Of a stretch of 64,000 nucleotides of DNA, positions 7,393 to 16,473 are shown in pieces. The notes under the pieces are model-generated. The model was not told where the DNA came from and searched no databases. It saw only the letters and a program-made list of their open reading frames with translations. The stretch's first letter is position 1, and each line of letters begins with the position of its first letter. Both the position numbers and the translations under genes were made by a program. This DNA is from DAIDKA01 sp036267975 (GTDB taxonomy: Bacteria > Pseudomonadota > Gammaproteobacteria > Steroidobacterales > Steroidobacteraceae), in NCBI GenBank assembly GCA_036267975.1, contig DATAVA010000066.1, positions 1-64,000 of the forward strand, given 5' to 3'.

Positions 7393-9281
7393 TGGAGAGC
7401 GAGAAGAGCCTGTTGCGCTTCCTGACCTGCGGCTCGGTGGATGACGGCAAGTCGACACTGATCGGCCGGCTGCTGTTCGACTCCAAGCTGATTCTCGAGG
7501 ACCAGCTCGCAACCCTTGCCCGCGACAGTCGCAAGCACGGCACCACCGGTGAAGACATCGACCTGGCGCTGCTGGTCGACGGGCTGGAGGCCGAGCGCGA
7601 GCAGGGCATCACCATTGATGTGGCCTACCGATTCTTCAGCACGCCGCGGCGCTCCTTCATCGTTGCGGACACACCCGGGCATGAGCAGTACACCCGCAAC
7701 ATGGCCACGGGTGCCTCCAACAGCGATGCCGCGGTCATCCTGATCGATGCCCGCAAGGGCGTGCTCACGCAGACCCGACGTCACAGCTATATCTGTTCAT
7801 TGCTGGGGATCCGCCATGTCGTCGTCGCCATCAACAAGATCGACCTGGTGGACTATTCGGCGGCCGCCTTCCATCACATCGTGGGCGACTATCTCGGCTT
7901 CGCGAAGACGCTCGGTTTCAGCTCGATCACTGCCATTCCGATGTCGGCCCGATTCGGCGATAACGTCAGCGGCCGCTCGGAGCAGCTGAAATGGTTCGCG
8001 GGCCCGACGCTGCTGGAATATCTGGAGGCATTGGATGTGGAGTCGGGGCTGCTCGACAAACCCTTCCGCTTCCCGGTGCAGTGGGTCAACCGTCCGAATC
8101 TCGATTTCCGGGGTTTTTCGGGCACGGTGGCCTCGGGCAGCATCCGCAGCGGTGAGCCCGTCGTCGTGGCCGCCTCCGGCAAGGAGTCGCGGATCACTCG
8201 CATCGTCACCGCGGATGGTGACCTGCCCGAGGCGCAGGCCGGGGATGCGGTGACGCTGGTGCTCGCCGATGAGGTCGACGTTGCCCGCGGCGACGTACTG
8301 GCGCGTCCCGAAGCGCGTCCCGAGGTCGTCGACCAGTTCGCGGCGCACCTGCTGTGGATGGCTGAGGATGCGATGCTGCCCGGGCGCTCCTATCTCATGC
8401 GCATCGGCACCCGCTTCGTACCGGCGCGGGTGACGACCCTGAAGCACAAGGTGGATGTGAACACGCTGGAGCATATTGCGGCCAAGACTCTCGGCCTCAA
8501 TGAGATCGGCCTGTGCAACCTGGCAACCGCGACACCGGTCGCGCTCGATCCTTATCTCGAGAATCGCGAAACCGGCGCCTTCATCCTGATCGACCGCTTC
8601 ACGAACGCGACGGCCGGGGCCGGCATGATTTCCTTCGGGCTGCGGCGCGCCACCAATGTGCACCGGCAGAGCCTGTCGGTCGACAAGGTCGCCCGCGTGC
8701 ATCGCAATGGTCACAAGCCCGTGATCCTGTGGTTCACGGGTCTTTCGGGTTCGGGCAAGTCCACCATTGCGAACCTGGTCGAGAAGGAACTGCATGCCGG
8801 CGGCGCGCACACCTACCTGCTGGACGGGGACAACGTGCGCCATGGACTGAATCGCGACCTGGGCTTCACCGACGCCGACCGCGTCGAGAATGTCCGGCGC
8901 GTCGGGGAGGTTGCGCGTTTGTTCACCGACGCAGGCATGATCGTGCTGTGCTCCTTCATCTCCCCGTTCCGCGCCGAGCGCACCATGGTGCGCGAGCTGG
9001 TGCCGGAGGGGGAGTTCATCGAAGTATTTGTCGATACGCCGCTCGAGGAGTGCATACGCCGCGATCCGAAGGGCCTGTATGCGCGCGCCAAGGCGGGGCT
9101 GATCAAGAACTTCACCGGCATCGATTCACCTTACGAGGTGCCGGAGAACCCGGACTTGCGCCTCGATACGCTGCAGGAAAGTCTTGAGCGCAGCGCCGCG
9201 CGTGTCGTCGCGCTGTTGCAGGAACGGCAGATTCTCGGCTGGGGCGGCGCGGGTCGCGGGGACACTCAGACCTGGATCTGA
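7392..9281 (+). CDS. cysNC: Bifunctional sulfate adenylyltransferase subunit 1 / adenylylsulfate kinase
   Basis: A fusion of the GTPase that drives APS synthesis with APS kinase, which makes PAPS. 629 residues. The N-terminal CysN GTPase has its P-loop GSVDDGKST at 14-22, then DTPGHEQYTRN and NKIDLVD, followed by EF-Tu-like beta-barrel domains to about residue 420. The C-terminal CysC domain has GLSGSGKST at 450-458, DGDNVRHGLNRDLGF, and FISPFRAER. Separate cysN and cysC genes occur in enterobacteria; the fusion is common in Xanthomonas, Pseudomonas and rhizobia. Start is the ATG within TGATG; a TTG one codon upstream is less likely. No cysH or cysJI is in the window. The 3' end overlaps the convergent glycosylase gene by 16 bp. 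Confidence 0.96.
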   Translation: MESEKSLLRFLTCGSVDDGKSTLIGRLLFDSKLILEDQLATLARDSRKHGTTGEDIDLALLVDGLEAEREQGITIDVAYRFFSTPRRSFIVADTPGHEQYTRNMATGASNSDAAVILIDARKGVLTQTRRHSYICSLLGIRHVVVAINKIDLVDYSAAAFHHIVGDYLGFAKTLGFSSITAIPMSARFGDNVSGRSEQLKWFAGPTLLEYLEALDVESGLLDKPFRFPVQWVNRPNLDFRGFSGTVASGSIRSGEPVVVAASGKESRITRIVTADGDLPEAQAGDAVTLVLADEVDVARGDVLARPEARPEVVDQFAAHLLWMAEDAMLPGRSYLMRIGTRFVPARVTTLKHKVDVNTLEHIAAKTLGLNEIGLCNLATATPVALDPYLENRETGAFILIDRFTNATAGAGMISFGLRRATNVHRQSLSVDKVARVHRNGHKPVILWFTGLSGSGKSTIANLVEKELHAGGAHTYLLDGDNVRHGLNRDLGFTDADRVENVRRVGEVARLFTDAGMIVLCSFISPFRAERTMVRELVPEGEFIEVFVDTPLEECIRRDPKGLYARAKAGLIKNFTGIDSPYEVPENPDLRLDTLQESLERSAARVVALLQERQILGWGGAGRGDTQTWI

Positions 9282-9880
9282 GCCGGCGCAAGGCCGGCCA
9301 GCGCGCGCCGTCGTGCCGCTGCCGACAGTGTCGAAACATACGGTGAGTCCTGGTCGAAGAAGCGCCAGGGACGCTGCGCCCACGCGCCCGCATAGGCCAC
9401 GCCGATGCGCGGGCCTGTACCCATGCGTACGGGGCGCGCTATTTCCGGCGCCTGGATCCACAATTGCGAACCGCGCAGGTCCACCCCGTTGTGCGAGCGG
9501 TCGATGGCGAACGCGCGACACAGCAGGCCGGGCCCCCAGCTGGGCGTCGTGATCGCCGCCACCGGCTCGACCGCCCGCAGCAGCACGGCGTGCGGTGTGC
9601 CCCGCTGCGCCACGACCACGTTCAGGCAGTTCCAGATCCCGTAGATCAGGTAGACATAAGCGTGCCCTGCCGGGCCATACATGACTTCGGTGCGCGCCGT
9701 GCGTCGGCCGCCGACGCTGTGGGCGGCCAGATCGTCAGGCCCCTGATAAGCCTCGGTCTCCACGATGCGCCCGATCGCCAGGCCGCTGGGCCGACGGATC
9801 ACCAGCTGCATGCCGAGCAGTTCCTGGGCCACTTCGACGGCGTTTCGGGCAAAAAAAGCGCGGGGCAGAGGCTGCGTCAT
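9266..9880 (-). CDS. 3-methyladenine DNA glycosylase (AAG/MPG type)
   Basis: A base-excision repair enzyme that removes alkylated purines. About 204 residues from the ATG at 9880 (ATG 9886 is equally possible). The family motifs are ELLGMQLV, GRIVETEAYQGPDDLAAHS with the catalytic Glu in VETEAY, MYGPAGHAYVYLIYGIWNCLNVV, and the C-terminal GPRIGV. These match the Alkbase/AAG family (human MPG, B. subtilis AAG), not E. coli Tag or AlkA. The open frame extends to 9979, but that N-terminus (MVTASSRSGINF...) is not family-like and would overlap the divergent transpeptidase start. The gene is convergent with cysNC, with a 16-bp tail overlap. Confidence 0.92.
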   Translation of the reverse strand: MTQPLPRAFFARNAVEVAQELLGMQLVIRRPSGLAIGRIVETEAYQGPDDLAAHSVGGRRTARTEVMYGPAGHAYVYLIYGIWNCLNVVVAQRGTPHAVLLRAVEPVAAITTPSWGPGLLCRAFAIDRSHNGVDLRGSQLWIQAPEIARPVRMGTGPRIGVAYAGAWAQRPWRFFDQDSPYVSTLSAAARRRALAGLAPAQIQV

Positions 9881-9938
9881 GGGCATTGGGTAGAAAGGGG
9901 GTAGAATGCGGGAGTAAAGGATTACCCCCACGAATGCA

Positions 9939-11006
9939 ATGAAAAAGTTGATCCCGCTTCTGCTGCTCGCTGTGACCATCCCCGCCGCGCGGCTTGCGCA
10001 CGCTGCCGTCTACGACCTCCCCGATCCATCGGTGCAGGTGGTCGGCGAAGACCTCCATATCAAAACGCATTACTCCGACACGCTGGTGGAAATTGCGCGC
10101 CAGTACGGTCTGGGCTACGAGGAGATCGCCCGGGCCAACCCGAAGGTGGACCCCTGGCTGCCGGGAGAGGGCACGGACATCGTGATTCCCGGTCGGCACA
10201 TTCTACCGCCCGGCCCGCGCGACGGCATCATCGTCAACATTCCCGAACATCGTATTTATTACTTTCCGAAGCCGCGCAAGGGCCACACGCCCACGGTCGT
10301 CACCTACCCGGTGAGCATCGGCAAGATGGATTGGCAGACTCCCATGGGACTGACCCATGTCGTTTCCAAGGAGGTGAACCCGACTTGGAATCCGCCCGCG
10401 TCGGTGCGTGCCGAACATCTCGCCAACGGCGATCCCTTGCCCAAGGGCATCATCAAGTCGGGCCCGGACAACCCCCTGGGGCTGTTCGCGATGCGTCTGG
10501 CTATCCATCCCGGCGACTACCTCATTCACGGCACCAATAATCCGCTGGCGGTCGGCATGGCCGTGACCCACGGCTGCATCCGCATGTACCCGGAAGATGT
10601 CGCGGCGCTGTTCCCGACGGTGCCCGTCGGCATGAAGGTTTACCTGATCAATGTGCCGCTCAAAGTGGCCTTCGTGAACGGCGACTTGCTGCTCGAGGCG
10701 CACCCGCCAGTCGATGCCCAGGGGCAGACCGTCGCGCCGGTGCTGAGCAATTTCGAGGCACTCTTGAATGAAGTGCTCGGCAATTCCACCACCGCCGTGA
10801 ATTGGGACATCGCCATCGACACGCTAAAGACCGCCAATGGCATTCCGGTGCTGGTGGGCCTGCAGGCCGATACCGATGCGCCGGCGCCCGCAGCCACTCC
10901 CGCTGCCCCCGCAGCTCCCGCAGCTCCGCCGGCCACCACGACCACGACGGCCACGACGCAGGTCGCGCCGCCGGCCACCGAAAGCAGTCGCTGGGTGACG
11001 CAATAA
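9939..11006 (+). CDS. L,D-transpeptidase with LysM domain (YkuD/ErfK family)
   Basis: A periplasmic cell-wall enzyme that forms 3-3 peptidoglycan cross-links or attaches proteins to diaminopimelate. 355 residues: signal peptide (1-22, LAHA|A), a LysM-like segment (about 43-85; SDTLVEIARQYGLGYEEIARANP), then a YkuD catalytic domain (about 98-235). The active-site motif is HGTNNPLAVGMAVTHGCIRM with nucleophile Cys213. The overall layout resembles E. coli LdtA-D (ErfK/YbiS/YcfS/YnhG). The C-terminal ~45 residues are Ala/Pro/Thr-rich low complexity and probably disordered. It is divergent from the glycosylase gene and lies upstream of lysAC and mrcB, which also serve peptidoglycan, though it is a separate transcription unit. 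Confidence 0.93.
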   Translation: MKKLIPLLLLAVTIPAARLAHAAVYDLPDPSVQVVGEDLHIKTHYSDTLVEIARQYGLGYEEIARANPKVDPWLPGEGTDIVIPGRHILPPGPRDGIIVNIPEHRIYYFPKPRKGHTPTVVTYPVSIGKMDWQTPMGLTHVVSKEVNPTWNPPASVRAEHLANGDPLPKGIIKSGPDNPLGLFAMRLAIHPGDYLIHGTNNPLAVGMAVTHGCIRMYPEDVAALFPTVPVGMKVYLINVPLKVAFVNGDLLLEAHPPVDAQGQTVAPVLSNFEALLNEVLGNSTTAVNWDIAIDTLKTANGIPVLVGLQADTDAPAPAATPAAPAAPAAPPATTTTTATTQVAPPATESSRWVTQ

Positions 11007-11160
11007 AGCGCGAACGCGCCAGCAAAGTACCCGATCAGGTATCTAAAAAGAACGAACCTGCGTACACGACAGGCCGCGCCTCACGGCCTTTGGGCCGCCG
11101 GGCACTTGACGGTATGCCCCCCGACTGGCATGCCAGCGACAAAATTTGCCTCAAAAACGG

Positions 11161-11188
11161 TTGAAAGGCTGCGCGGATCCGTTATAGT
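11161..11188 (+). promoter_or_regulatory. Sigma70-type promoter ahead of small acidic protein / lysAC
   Basis: TTGAAA (11161-11166) and TATAGT (11183-11188) each match the consensus at 5 of 6 positions, with a 16-base spacer. Transcription would start near 11195, leaving a ~64-base leader before the ATG at 11259. This is one of the clearest promoters in the window. Confidence 0.65.
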
Positions 11189-11258
11189 TCGCGCACCCAC
11201 AGGGTTAACCTTTTGGGTATAAGTCGTTGTTTTTACGTGAAAATTCTAGCCTTCAGCG

Positions 11259-11477
11259 ATGTCAGAGCGAGATAACGAAACCTTCGATCTAGACGACGAA
11301 TTCCTCAATAACGCACCCGAAGACGGTACCGATTACGACCGCATTCTGGACCGCGTGGACAAACGCGTGCGCACTCAGGGCAAGCGCGGCAAAGCCGCGT
11401 GGAGCAAGCTCGAAGAGGTGCTCGCAGATCGCAAGCTCGAGAAGGACCTGCGCGACATCTTCGATGATGAGGGATAG
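11259..11477 (+). CDS. Small acidic protein of unknown function (possibly PA3496-like)
   Basis: 72 residues. The N-terminal 30 are strongly acidic (DLDDEFLNNAPEDGTDYD). A basic middle (DKRVRTQGKRGKAAWSKLEEVL) and an acidic tail (LRDIFDDEG) follow. It has no signal peptide, membrane segment or cysteine, so it is probably cytoplasmic. The basic-helix plus short acidic tail recalls the small PA3496-type proteins of Pseudomonas, but I could not test this. It has a good promoter just upstream and precedes lysAC by 90 bases, so it may be co-transcribed. The strong charge segregation and proper start context support a real gene. Confidence 0.65.
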   Translation: MSERDNETFDLDDEFLNNAPEDGTDYDRILDRVDKRVRTQGKRGKAAWSKLEEVLADRKLEKDLRDIFDDEG

Positions 11478-11567
11478 CGCGTGCAGCCGGGACCGGCCCC
11501 GGTACCCTTATCACTTGCCTTAAACGCATTCCCAGACAAGCACAGCCCATAGCGAGGGCATCGCATC

Positions 11568-14159
11568 GTGGCGCGCAGTTTTCCGCAATGGGTCGTTCTG
11601 AAGTTCGGTGGTACCAGTGTTTCCTCACTGGCCAACTGGCGCAACATCGCGCAGATCGCGCGCACGCGCCTGGACACGGGCGCGCGCGTACTGATCGTTC
11701 ATTCGGCGGTCACCGGCACCACTGACAAGCTTGAAAAGCTGATCGAGTCGGCCCTGCATGGGACGCACGCGGAAGTCCTCGCGGCCATCGAGGCGCGGCA
11801 TCGGCGTTTGGCTGCGGAACTGCAGATCCCGATCAGCGCGCAGCTGGAGCGCCAGTTCCAGGAACTGGGCCAGATCAGTGCCGGAGTGGCCCTGGTCGGC
11901 GAATTGAGTGACAAGACCCGCGCGCGTGTCATGGCCACGGGCGAACTCATGGCCACCGAACTCGGCGCACACTTCCTCAAGGCGCAAGGCCTGGATGCAC
12001 ACTGGCTGGATGCGCGCACGGTGCTGAAGGCCGATGAACGTCGTGGTGGTTCCGCGAAGGCATCGGTGCTGAATGCGACCTGCATCTTCACTCCCGATGA
12101 GGCTTTCCGTGAGGAGCTCAACGGCTTGGGCAAGGTCGTGATCACCCAAGGATTCATCGCCAGTGATGCCGATGGCAACACGGTGCTGCTCGGGCGCGGC
12201 GGTTCGGATACTTCCGCGGCGTATCTCGCCGCCAAGCTCAGCGCCGAGCGGCTCGAGATCTGGACTGATGTGCCGGGCATGTTCAGCGCCAATCCGCGCT
12301 CGACCCCCAGTGCGCGCCAGCTGCGCTCACTGCACTACGATGAGGCTCAGGAAATTGCCAGCAGCGGCGCGAAGGTCCTGCACCCGCGCTGCATCCTGCC
12401 GGCGCGCCAGTACCAGATCCCGCTGCACGTGCTCGCAACGCAGGTGCCGGACCTGCCAGGCACGGTGCTCAGTGCCGATGCCGGCGATAGCGGTGCGCAG
12501 GTCAAGGCGGTGTGCATCAAGAAAGGCATCACCCTGATTGCACTCGACAGCCCGGGCATGTGGCACCAGGTCGGCTTCCTCGCCGATGCCTTCCAGATCT
12601 TCAAGGACCACGGCATGTCGGTGGACCTCGTTTCCACTTCGGAAACCAATGTCACGGTGTCGTTGGATCCGGCGGCCAATACGCTCGACAGCGCGCAGCT
12701 CGACGCACTGATCAGCGCGCTGTCGGGGCTGTGCCGTGCTCGCGCCATCGGACCGTGCGCTTCGGTCAGTCTCGTGGGACGCAACATCCGCGGCATCCTG
12801 CATCAGCTGGGTGAGGCTTTCGAACTGTTCGCCGAGCAGCAGGTCTACCTGGTGAGCCAGGCTGCCAATGATCTGAACTTCACGTTCGTCGTGGATGAAA
12901 ACCAGGGGGATCGGCTGGTCGATCAGCTGCACGAACTGTTGATTCCGCGCTCACGTGCCGACCGTGCGCTGGGACCGACCTGGGACCAGCTGTTCAAGCC
13001 GCAGGGTCAGGATCGAAGCCCCGTCGCCAAGGTGCCCTGGTGGAAGTTGCGCCGTCAGGACCTGCAGCGGGTGATGGACGGGCGCGACTGCGCCTATGTC
13101 TACGACCGCGCCACTTTGGCAAATACCGCCCGCGCCCTGAAGAGCGTGAAGTCGGCAGCGCGGGTGCTGTATGCCATGAAGGCCAATCCACATCCCGAAG
13201 TGCTGCAGTTGTTTCAGGAGCAGGGACTGGACTTCGATTGCGTGTCACGTGGCGAAATCGAGCACCTGCTTGCCGCGGTACCGCAGATTGATCGCAGCCG
13301 CATTCTCTACACTCCGAACTTCATCGGCCGCGATGAGTACAGCTGGGCCTTCGAGCAGGGCGTACAGGTGACGCTCGACAGTGTGTTCGCGATCGAGAAC
13401 TGGCCAAAAGTATTCGCGGGCAAGGACATCTTCGTGCGCATCGATGGCGGTGTGGGCCGCGGCCATCATCGCCATGTGCGCACCGGCGGCGAGCACTCCA
13501 AGTTCGGCGTCCCCGTCACGCAGATCGACGAGTTGGCCGAGTCCGTCCGGGCCGCAGGGGCCCGGGTGGTCGGCCTGCACTCGCACAGCGGCAGCGGCAT
13601 TCTCGAAGTCACCAACTGGGAGCAGACCGCGGAGTTGCTCACTGAGCTGGCGCGCCGCTTCCCGGATGTGAAGGTCGTGGATGTGGGCGGAGGCCTGGGC
13701 GTCCCCGAGCGCGCCGGCCAGGCCGAATTCGATCTGGCGAAGCTCGATGCGGCGCTGGCCCGCGTCCAGGAAGTGCATCCGCACCTGTCGTTCTGGTTGG
13801 AACCCGGGCGCTACCTGGTAGCGCAGGCCGGAGTACTGCTGGCGCGGGTCACCCAGCTGAAATCGAAGGGCGACACGACCTATATCGGCGTGGCCACCGG
13901 CATGAACTCGTTGATCCGGCCGGCGTTGTATGGCGCGTACCATGAAATTGTGAATCTGACCCGGCTGGATGATCCGGCGACCGTGCTGGCCACGGTCGTA
14001 GGGCCGATCTGCGAGAGCGGGGATATCCTCGGACACGATCGCATGCTGCCGCCGAGTCTCGCCGGTGATGTAATGCTGGTCGCGAATGCCGGCGCGTATG
14101 GCCACGCCATGAGCTCGCGCTACACCTTGCGTGAACCGGCCGAGGAGATTTGTATCTGA
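11568..14159 (+). CDS. lysAC: Bifunctional aspartate kinase / diaminopimelate decarboxylase
   Basis: One polypeptide carries the first and last enzymes of lysine synthesis. 863 residues. The N-terminal aspartokinase (about 1-450) starts with VVLKFGGTSVSS and has GRGGSDTSA and two ACT-like segments with VDLVSTSETNVTVS. The C-terminal PLP decarboxylase (about 480-863) has YAMKANPHP with PLP-Lys538, HSHSGSG, VDVGGGLG, EPGRY and the catalytic Cys815 in GPICESGDIL. This LysC-LysA fusion is known from Xanthomonas and relatives, which is a lineage clue. Fusing the feedback-regulated entry step to the DAP-consuming exit step ties DAP use to pathway flux. The start is a GTG preceded by GCGAGGGC. The 3' end overlaps mrcB by 10 bp. 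Confidence 0.95.
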   Translation: MARSFPQWVVLKFGGTSVSSLANWRNIAQIARTRLDTGARVLIVHSAVTGTTDKLEKLIESALHGTHAEVLAAIEARHRRLAAELQIPISAQLERQFQELGQISAGVALVGELSDKTRARVMATGELMATELGAHFLKAQGLDAHWLDARTVLKADERRGGSAKASVLNATCIFTPDEAFREELNGLGKVVITQGFIASDADGNTVLLGRGGSDTSAAYLAAKLSAERLEIWTDVPGMFSANPRSTPSARQLRSLHYDEAQEIASSGAKVLHPRCILPARQYQIPLHVLATQVPDLPGTVLSADAGDSGAQVKAVCIKKGITLIALDSPGMWHQVGFLADAFQIFKDHGMSVDLVSTSETNVTVSLDPAANTLDSAQLDALISALSGLCRARAIGPCASVSLVGRNIRGILHQLGEAFELFAEQQVYLVSQAANDLNFTFVVDENQGDRLVDQLHELLIPRSRADRALGPTWDQLFKPQGQDRSPVAKVPWWKLRRQDLQRVMDGRDCAYVYDRATLANTARALKSVKSAARVLYAMKANPHPEVLQLFQEQGLDFDCVSRGEIEHLLAAVPQIDRSRILYTPNFIGRDEYSWAFEQGVQVTLDSVFAIENWPKVFAGKDIFVRIDGGVGRGHHRHVRTGGEHSKFGVPVTQIDELAESVRAAGARVVGLHSHSGSGILEVTNWEQTAELLTELARRFPDVKVVDVGGGLGVPERAGQAEFDLAKLDAALARVQEVHPHLSFWLEPGRYLVAQAGVLLARVTQLKSKGDTTYIGVATGMNSLIRPALYGAYHEIVNLTRLDDPATVLATVVGPICESGDILGHDRMLPPSLAGDVMLVANAGAYGHAMSSRYTLREPAEEICI

Positions 14160-16459
14160 AGGTTTGGCGCTACCTGCTGGCGATCGTACTGCTGGGTGTC
14201 GTGGCACTCGTAGTGTATGTGGCGCACCTGGACCGCATCGTCACCACCCAGTTCGAGGGCCGGCGCTGGACGCTGCCCGCGCAGGTGTACGCCGCGCCGC
14301 TGGAATTGTACGTGGGCGAGGCGCTGTCCGCCCCTGACCTCGAACATGAATTGCTGCGCCTGCAGTACCGGCGCGCGGATCACGCGGACCGACCCGGCAG
14401 CTACTCGCGGCAGGGCGACCGCTTCCAGATCAATCTGCGTGCCGCACGTTTCGCCGATGAAGTGCGGCCCGCAACCGTGCTGAACGTCGCCTCGAACGGC
14501 GCCGGCATTGCGGGGCTGACCGATGCCACGGGCAAGGAAGTGGCCATTGCGCGCTTCGAGCCGCTGCTCATCGGCAGCATCTTTCCGATCCACGGCGAGG
14601 ATCGCATCGTCGTCACCCCCGAGCAGGTGCCGCCGATGCTGCCCGCGGCGCTGAAGGCCGTGGAGGACCGCAATTTCGATACCCATATCGGCATCGATCC
14701 GATGGGGGTGCTGCGCGCGATCTGGGTGGACGCACGTTCGCGGCAATTCGAGCAGGGTGGCAGCACGCTCACCCAGCAGCTGGTCAAGAACTACTTCCTG
14801 GATTCACGGCGCACGGCGGGCCGCAAGATCCGCGAGGCCATCATGGCCGTGCTGCTGGAACGGCACTTCAGCAAGACCGACATCATGACGGCATACATCA
14901 ATGAGATTCAGCTCGGTCAGGATGGCGATCGCGCGATCCGCGGGTTCGGACTCGCCAGCCAGTTCTATTTCGGCAAACCGCTCGTCGAACTGGACCTGGC
15001 GCAGGTCGCGACGCTGGTGGCGGTGGCGCGTGGGCCGTCTTACTACGATCCGCGCCGGCACCCGGATCGGGCCCTCAAGCGCCGCAATGTGGTGTTGGGG
15101 CTGATGGCGGAACAGAAAATAATCTCTGCCGACGATGCGCAGTCGGCGCAGTCGCGGCCGCTGGGCGTCATGGGACGCGGCTCGGGCGGCTACTACCCTG
15201 CATACCTGGACCTGGTGCGCCGCACCCTGCGTCGCGACTACCGCGAACAGGATCTTACCGAGGCGGGATTATCGGTGTTCACCAACCTCGATCCGCGCAC
15301 TCAGGAGTTGGCCGAGAAGATCCTCGACCGCGAACTGACCCGGCTGGACAAGCTGCACAAAACCAAGGGCAACCCGCTCGAGGGCTCGGTGGTCGTGACC
15401 ACGCCGCAGAGCGGGGATGTCACCGCGGTGGTCGGCGGTCGCGAGGCGGGCTTCGATGGCTTCAATCGCGCCCTCGACGCGCGCCGGCCGATCGGCTCAC
15501 TGGTGAAGCCGTTCGTGTACCTGGCCGCGATCGAGACCGGTCGCTACAACGCCGCCAGCATCATTCAGGACGTACCGGTGGACATCAAGATTCCGGGCGC
15601 CGCGGATTGGACGCCGGGGAACTTCGAGCACGACATCAACGGGCCCGTCCCGATGGTGAAGGGCCTGGCGCGCTCACTGAATCTCGCTACCATCAATCTG
15701 GGGATGGATATCGGCCTGGATACGGTGCGGCACTCGTTGCAGCGTTTTGGCATCGAGGAGGATCCGCCGCGTATTCCCTCTTTGCTGCTGGGTACTTACG
15801 AGCTCACGCCCCTGGATGTCGCGCAGTTGTACACCGGACTGGCCAATGGCGGATTCAAGACCAATCTGCGCGCGGTGCGCGCGGTGCTGGGAGCCGACGG
15901 CAAGGCCCTCAAGGCGTTCAATCTTGACGTGGCGCCGGTCGCGCAGCCGGATGCGGTATTCGCGGTCCAGATGATGATGGAGCAGGTGATGCAGCGCGGC
16001 ACGGGCGTGGCTGCCCAGTCGATACTGCCGACGGGAGTGGTCGTGGCCGGCAAGTCCGGTACCTCCTCTGACCTGCGCGACAGCTGGTTTGCCGGCTTCT
16101 CGGGCAACGCGGTGGCGGTGGTGTGGGTGGGCTACGATGATGATCGCGTCACGGGGTTGACCGGCTCGGCGGGCGCCCTGGGCGTGTGGGATCGGTTGCT
16201 GACGGCAATGGGTCCTACATCCGTGTCGAGTGTCATGCCAGATACTCTGCATCCGGTTAGCATTGATTTTAATACCGGGTATCAGCCCGCGGCGAGTTGC
16301 GCGCCAGAGCCCGTGACGGTGTATGTGCCATTGAGCTTTACGCCGCCCATTGCGCCGCCAGGCTGCACCCTGTTCGGAGCACAGGCGCCCGGCGCCAAGC
16401 CCGCACCGACGCTGCTGGACCGGGCGGGCCGGTGGTTGCAGGGCATTACCCACCATTGA
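14150..16459 (+). CDS. mrcB: Penicillin-binding protein 1B (bifunctional class A PBP)
   Basis: An inner-membrane peptidoglycan glycosyltransferase and transpeptidase. 769 residues: a short cytoplasmic tail, one membrane anchor (about 6-24), a UB2H-like region, then a GT51 domain with catalytic Glu172 in VEDRNFDTHIGID and GGSTLTQQLVKN. The transpeptidase has Ser450-x-x-Lys453 (GSLVK), SLN at 509-511, and KSGT at 635-638. The UB2H-like segment and PBP1b-type GT51 motifs favour MrcB over MrcA. The start is a TTG right after GAGGAG and overlaps the lysAC stop, suggesting translational coupling. The short N-terminal cytoplasmic part is like non-enterobacterial PBP1b. The downstream lipoprotein is a probable activator. 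Confidence 0.93.
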   Translation: MYLKVWRYLLAIVLLGVVALVVYVAHLDRIVTTQFEGRRWTLPAQVYAAPLELYVGEALSAPDLEHELLRLQYRRADHADRPGSYSRQGDRFQINLRAARFADEVRPATVLNVASNGAGIAGLTDATGKEVAIARFEPLLIGSIFPIHGEDRIVVTPEQVPPMLPAALKAVEDRNFDTHIGIDPMGVLRAIWVDARSRQFEQGGSTLTQQLVKNYFLDSRRTAGRKIREAIMAVLLERHFSKTDIMTAYINEIQLGQDGDRAIRGFGLASQFYFGKPLVELDLAQVATLVAVARGPSYYDPRRHPDRALKRRNVVLGLMAEQKIISADDAQSAQSRPLGVMGRGSGGYYPAYLDLVRRTLRRDYREQDLTEAGLSVFTNLDPRTQELAEKILDRELTRLDKLHKTKGNPLEGSVVVTTPQSGDVTAVVGGREAGFDGFNRALDARRPIGSLVKPFVYLAAIETGRYNAASIIQDVPVDIKIPGAADWTPGNFEHDINGPVPMVKGLARSLNLATINLGMDIGLDTVRHSLQRFGIEEDPPRIPSLLLGTYELTPLDVAQLYTGLANGGFKTNLRAVRAVLGADGKALKAFNLDVAPVAQPDAVFAVQMMMEQVMQRGTGVAAQSILPTGVVVAGKSGTSSDLRDSWFAGFSGNAVAVVWVGYDDDRVTGLTGSAGALGVWDRLLTAMGPTSVSSVMPDTLHPVSIDFNTGYQPAASCAPEPVTVYVPLSFTPPIAPPGCTLFGAQAPGAKPAPTLLDRAGRWLQGITHH

Positions 16460-16473
16460 GGTAGTTCGCGATT

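Noticed and set aside
9881..9979. Extended N-terminus for the DNA glycosylase
   Set aside because: The added residues are not family-like and the region is needed for the divergent transpeptidase start.
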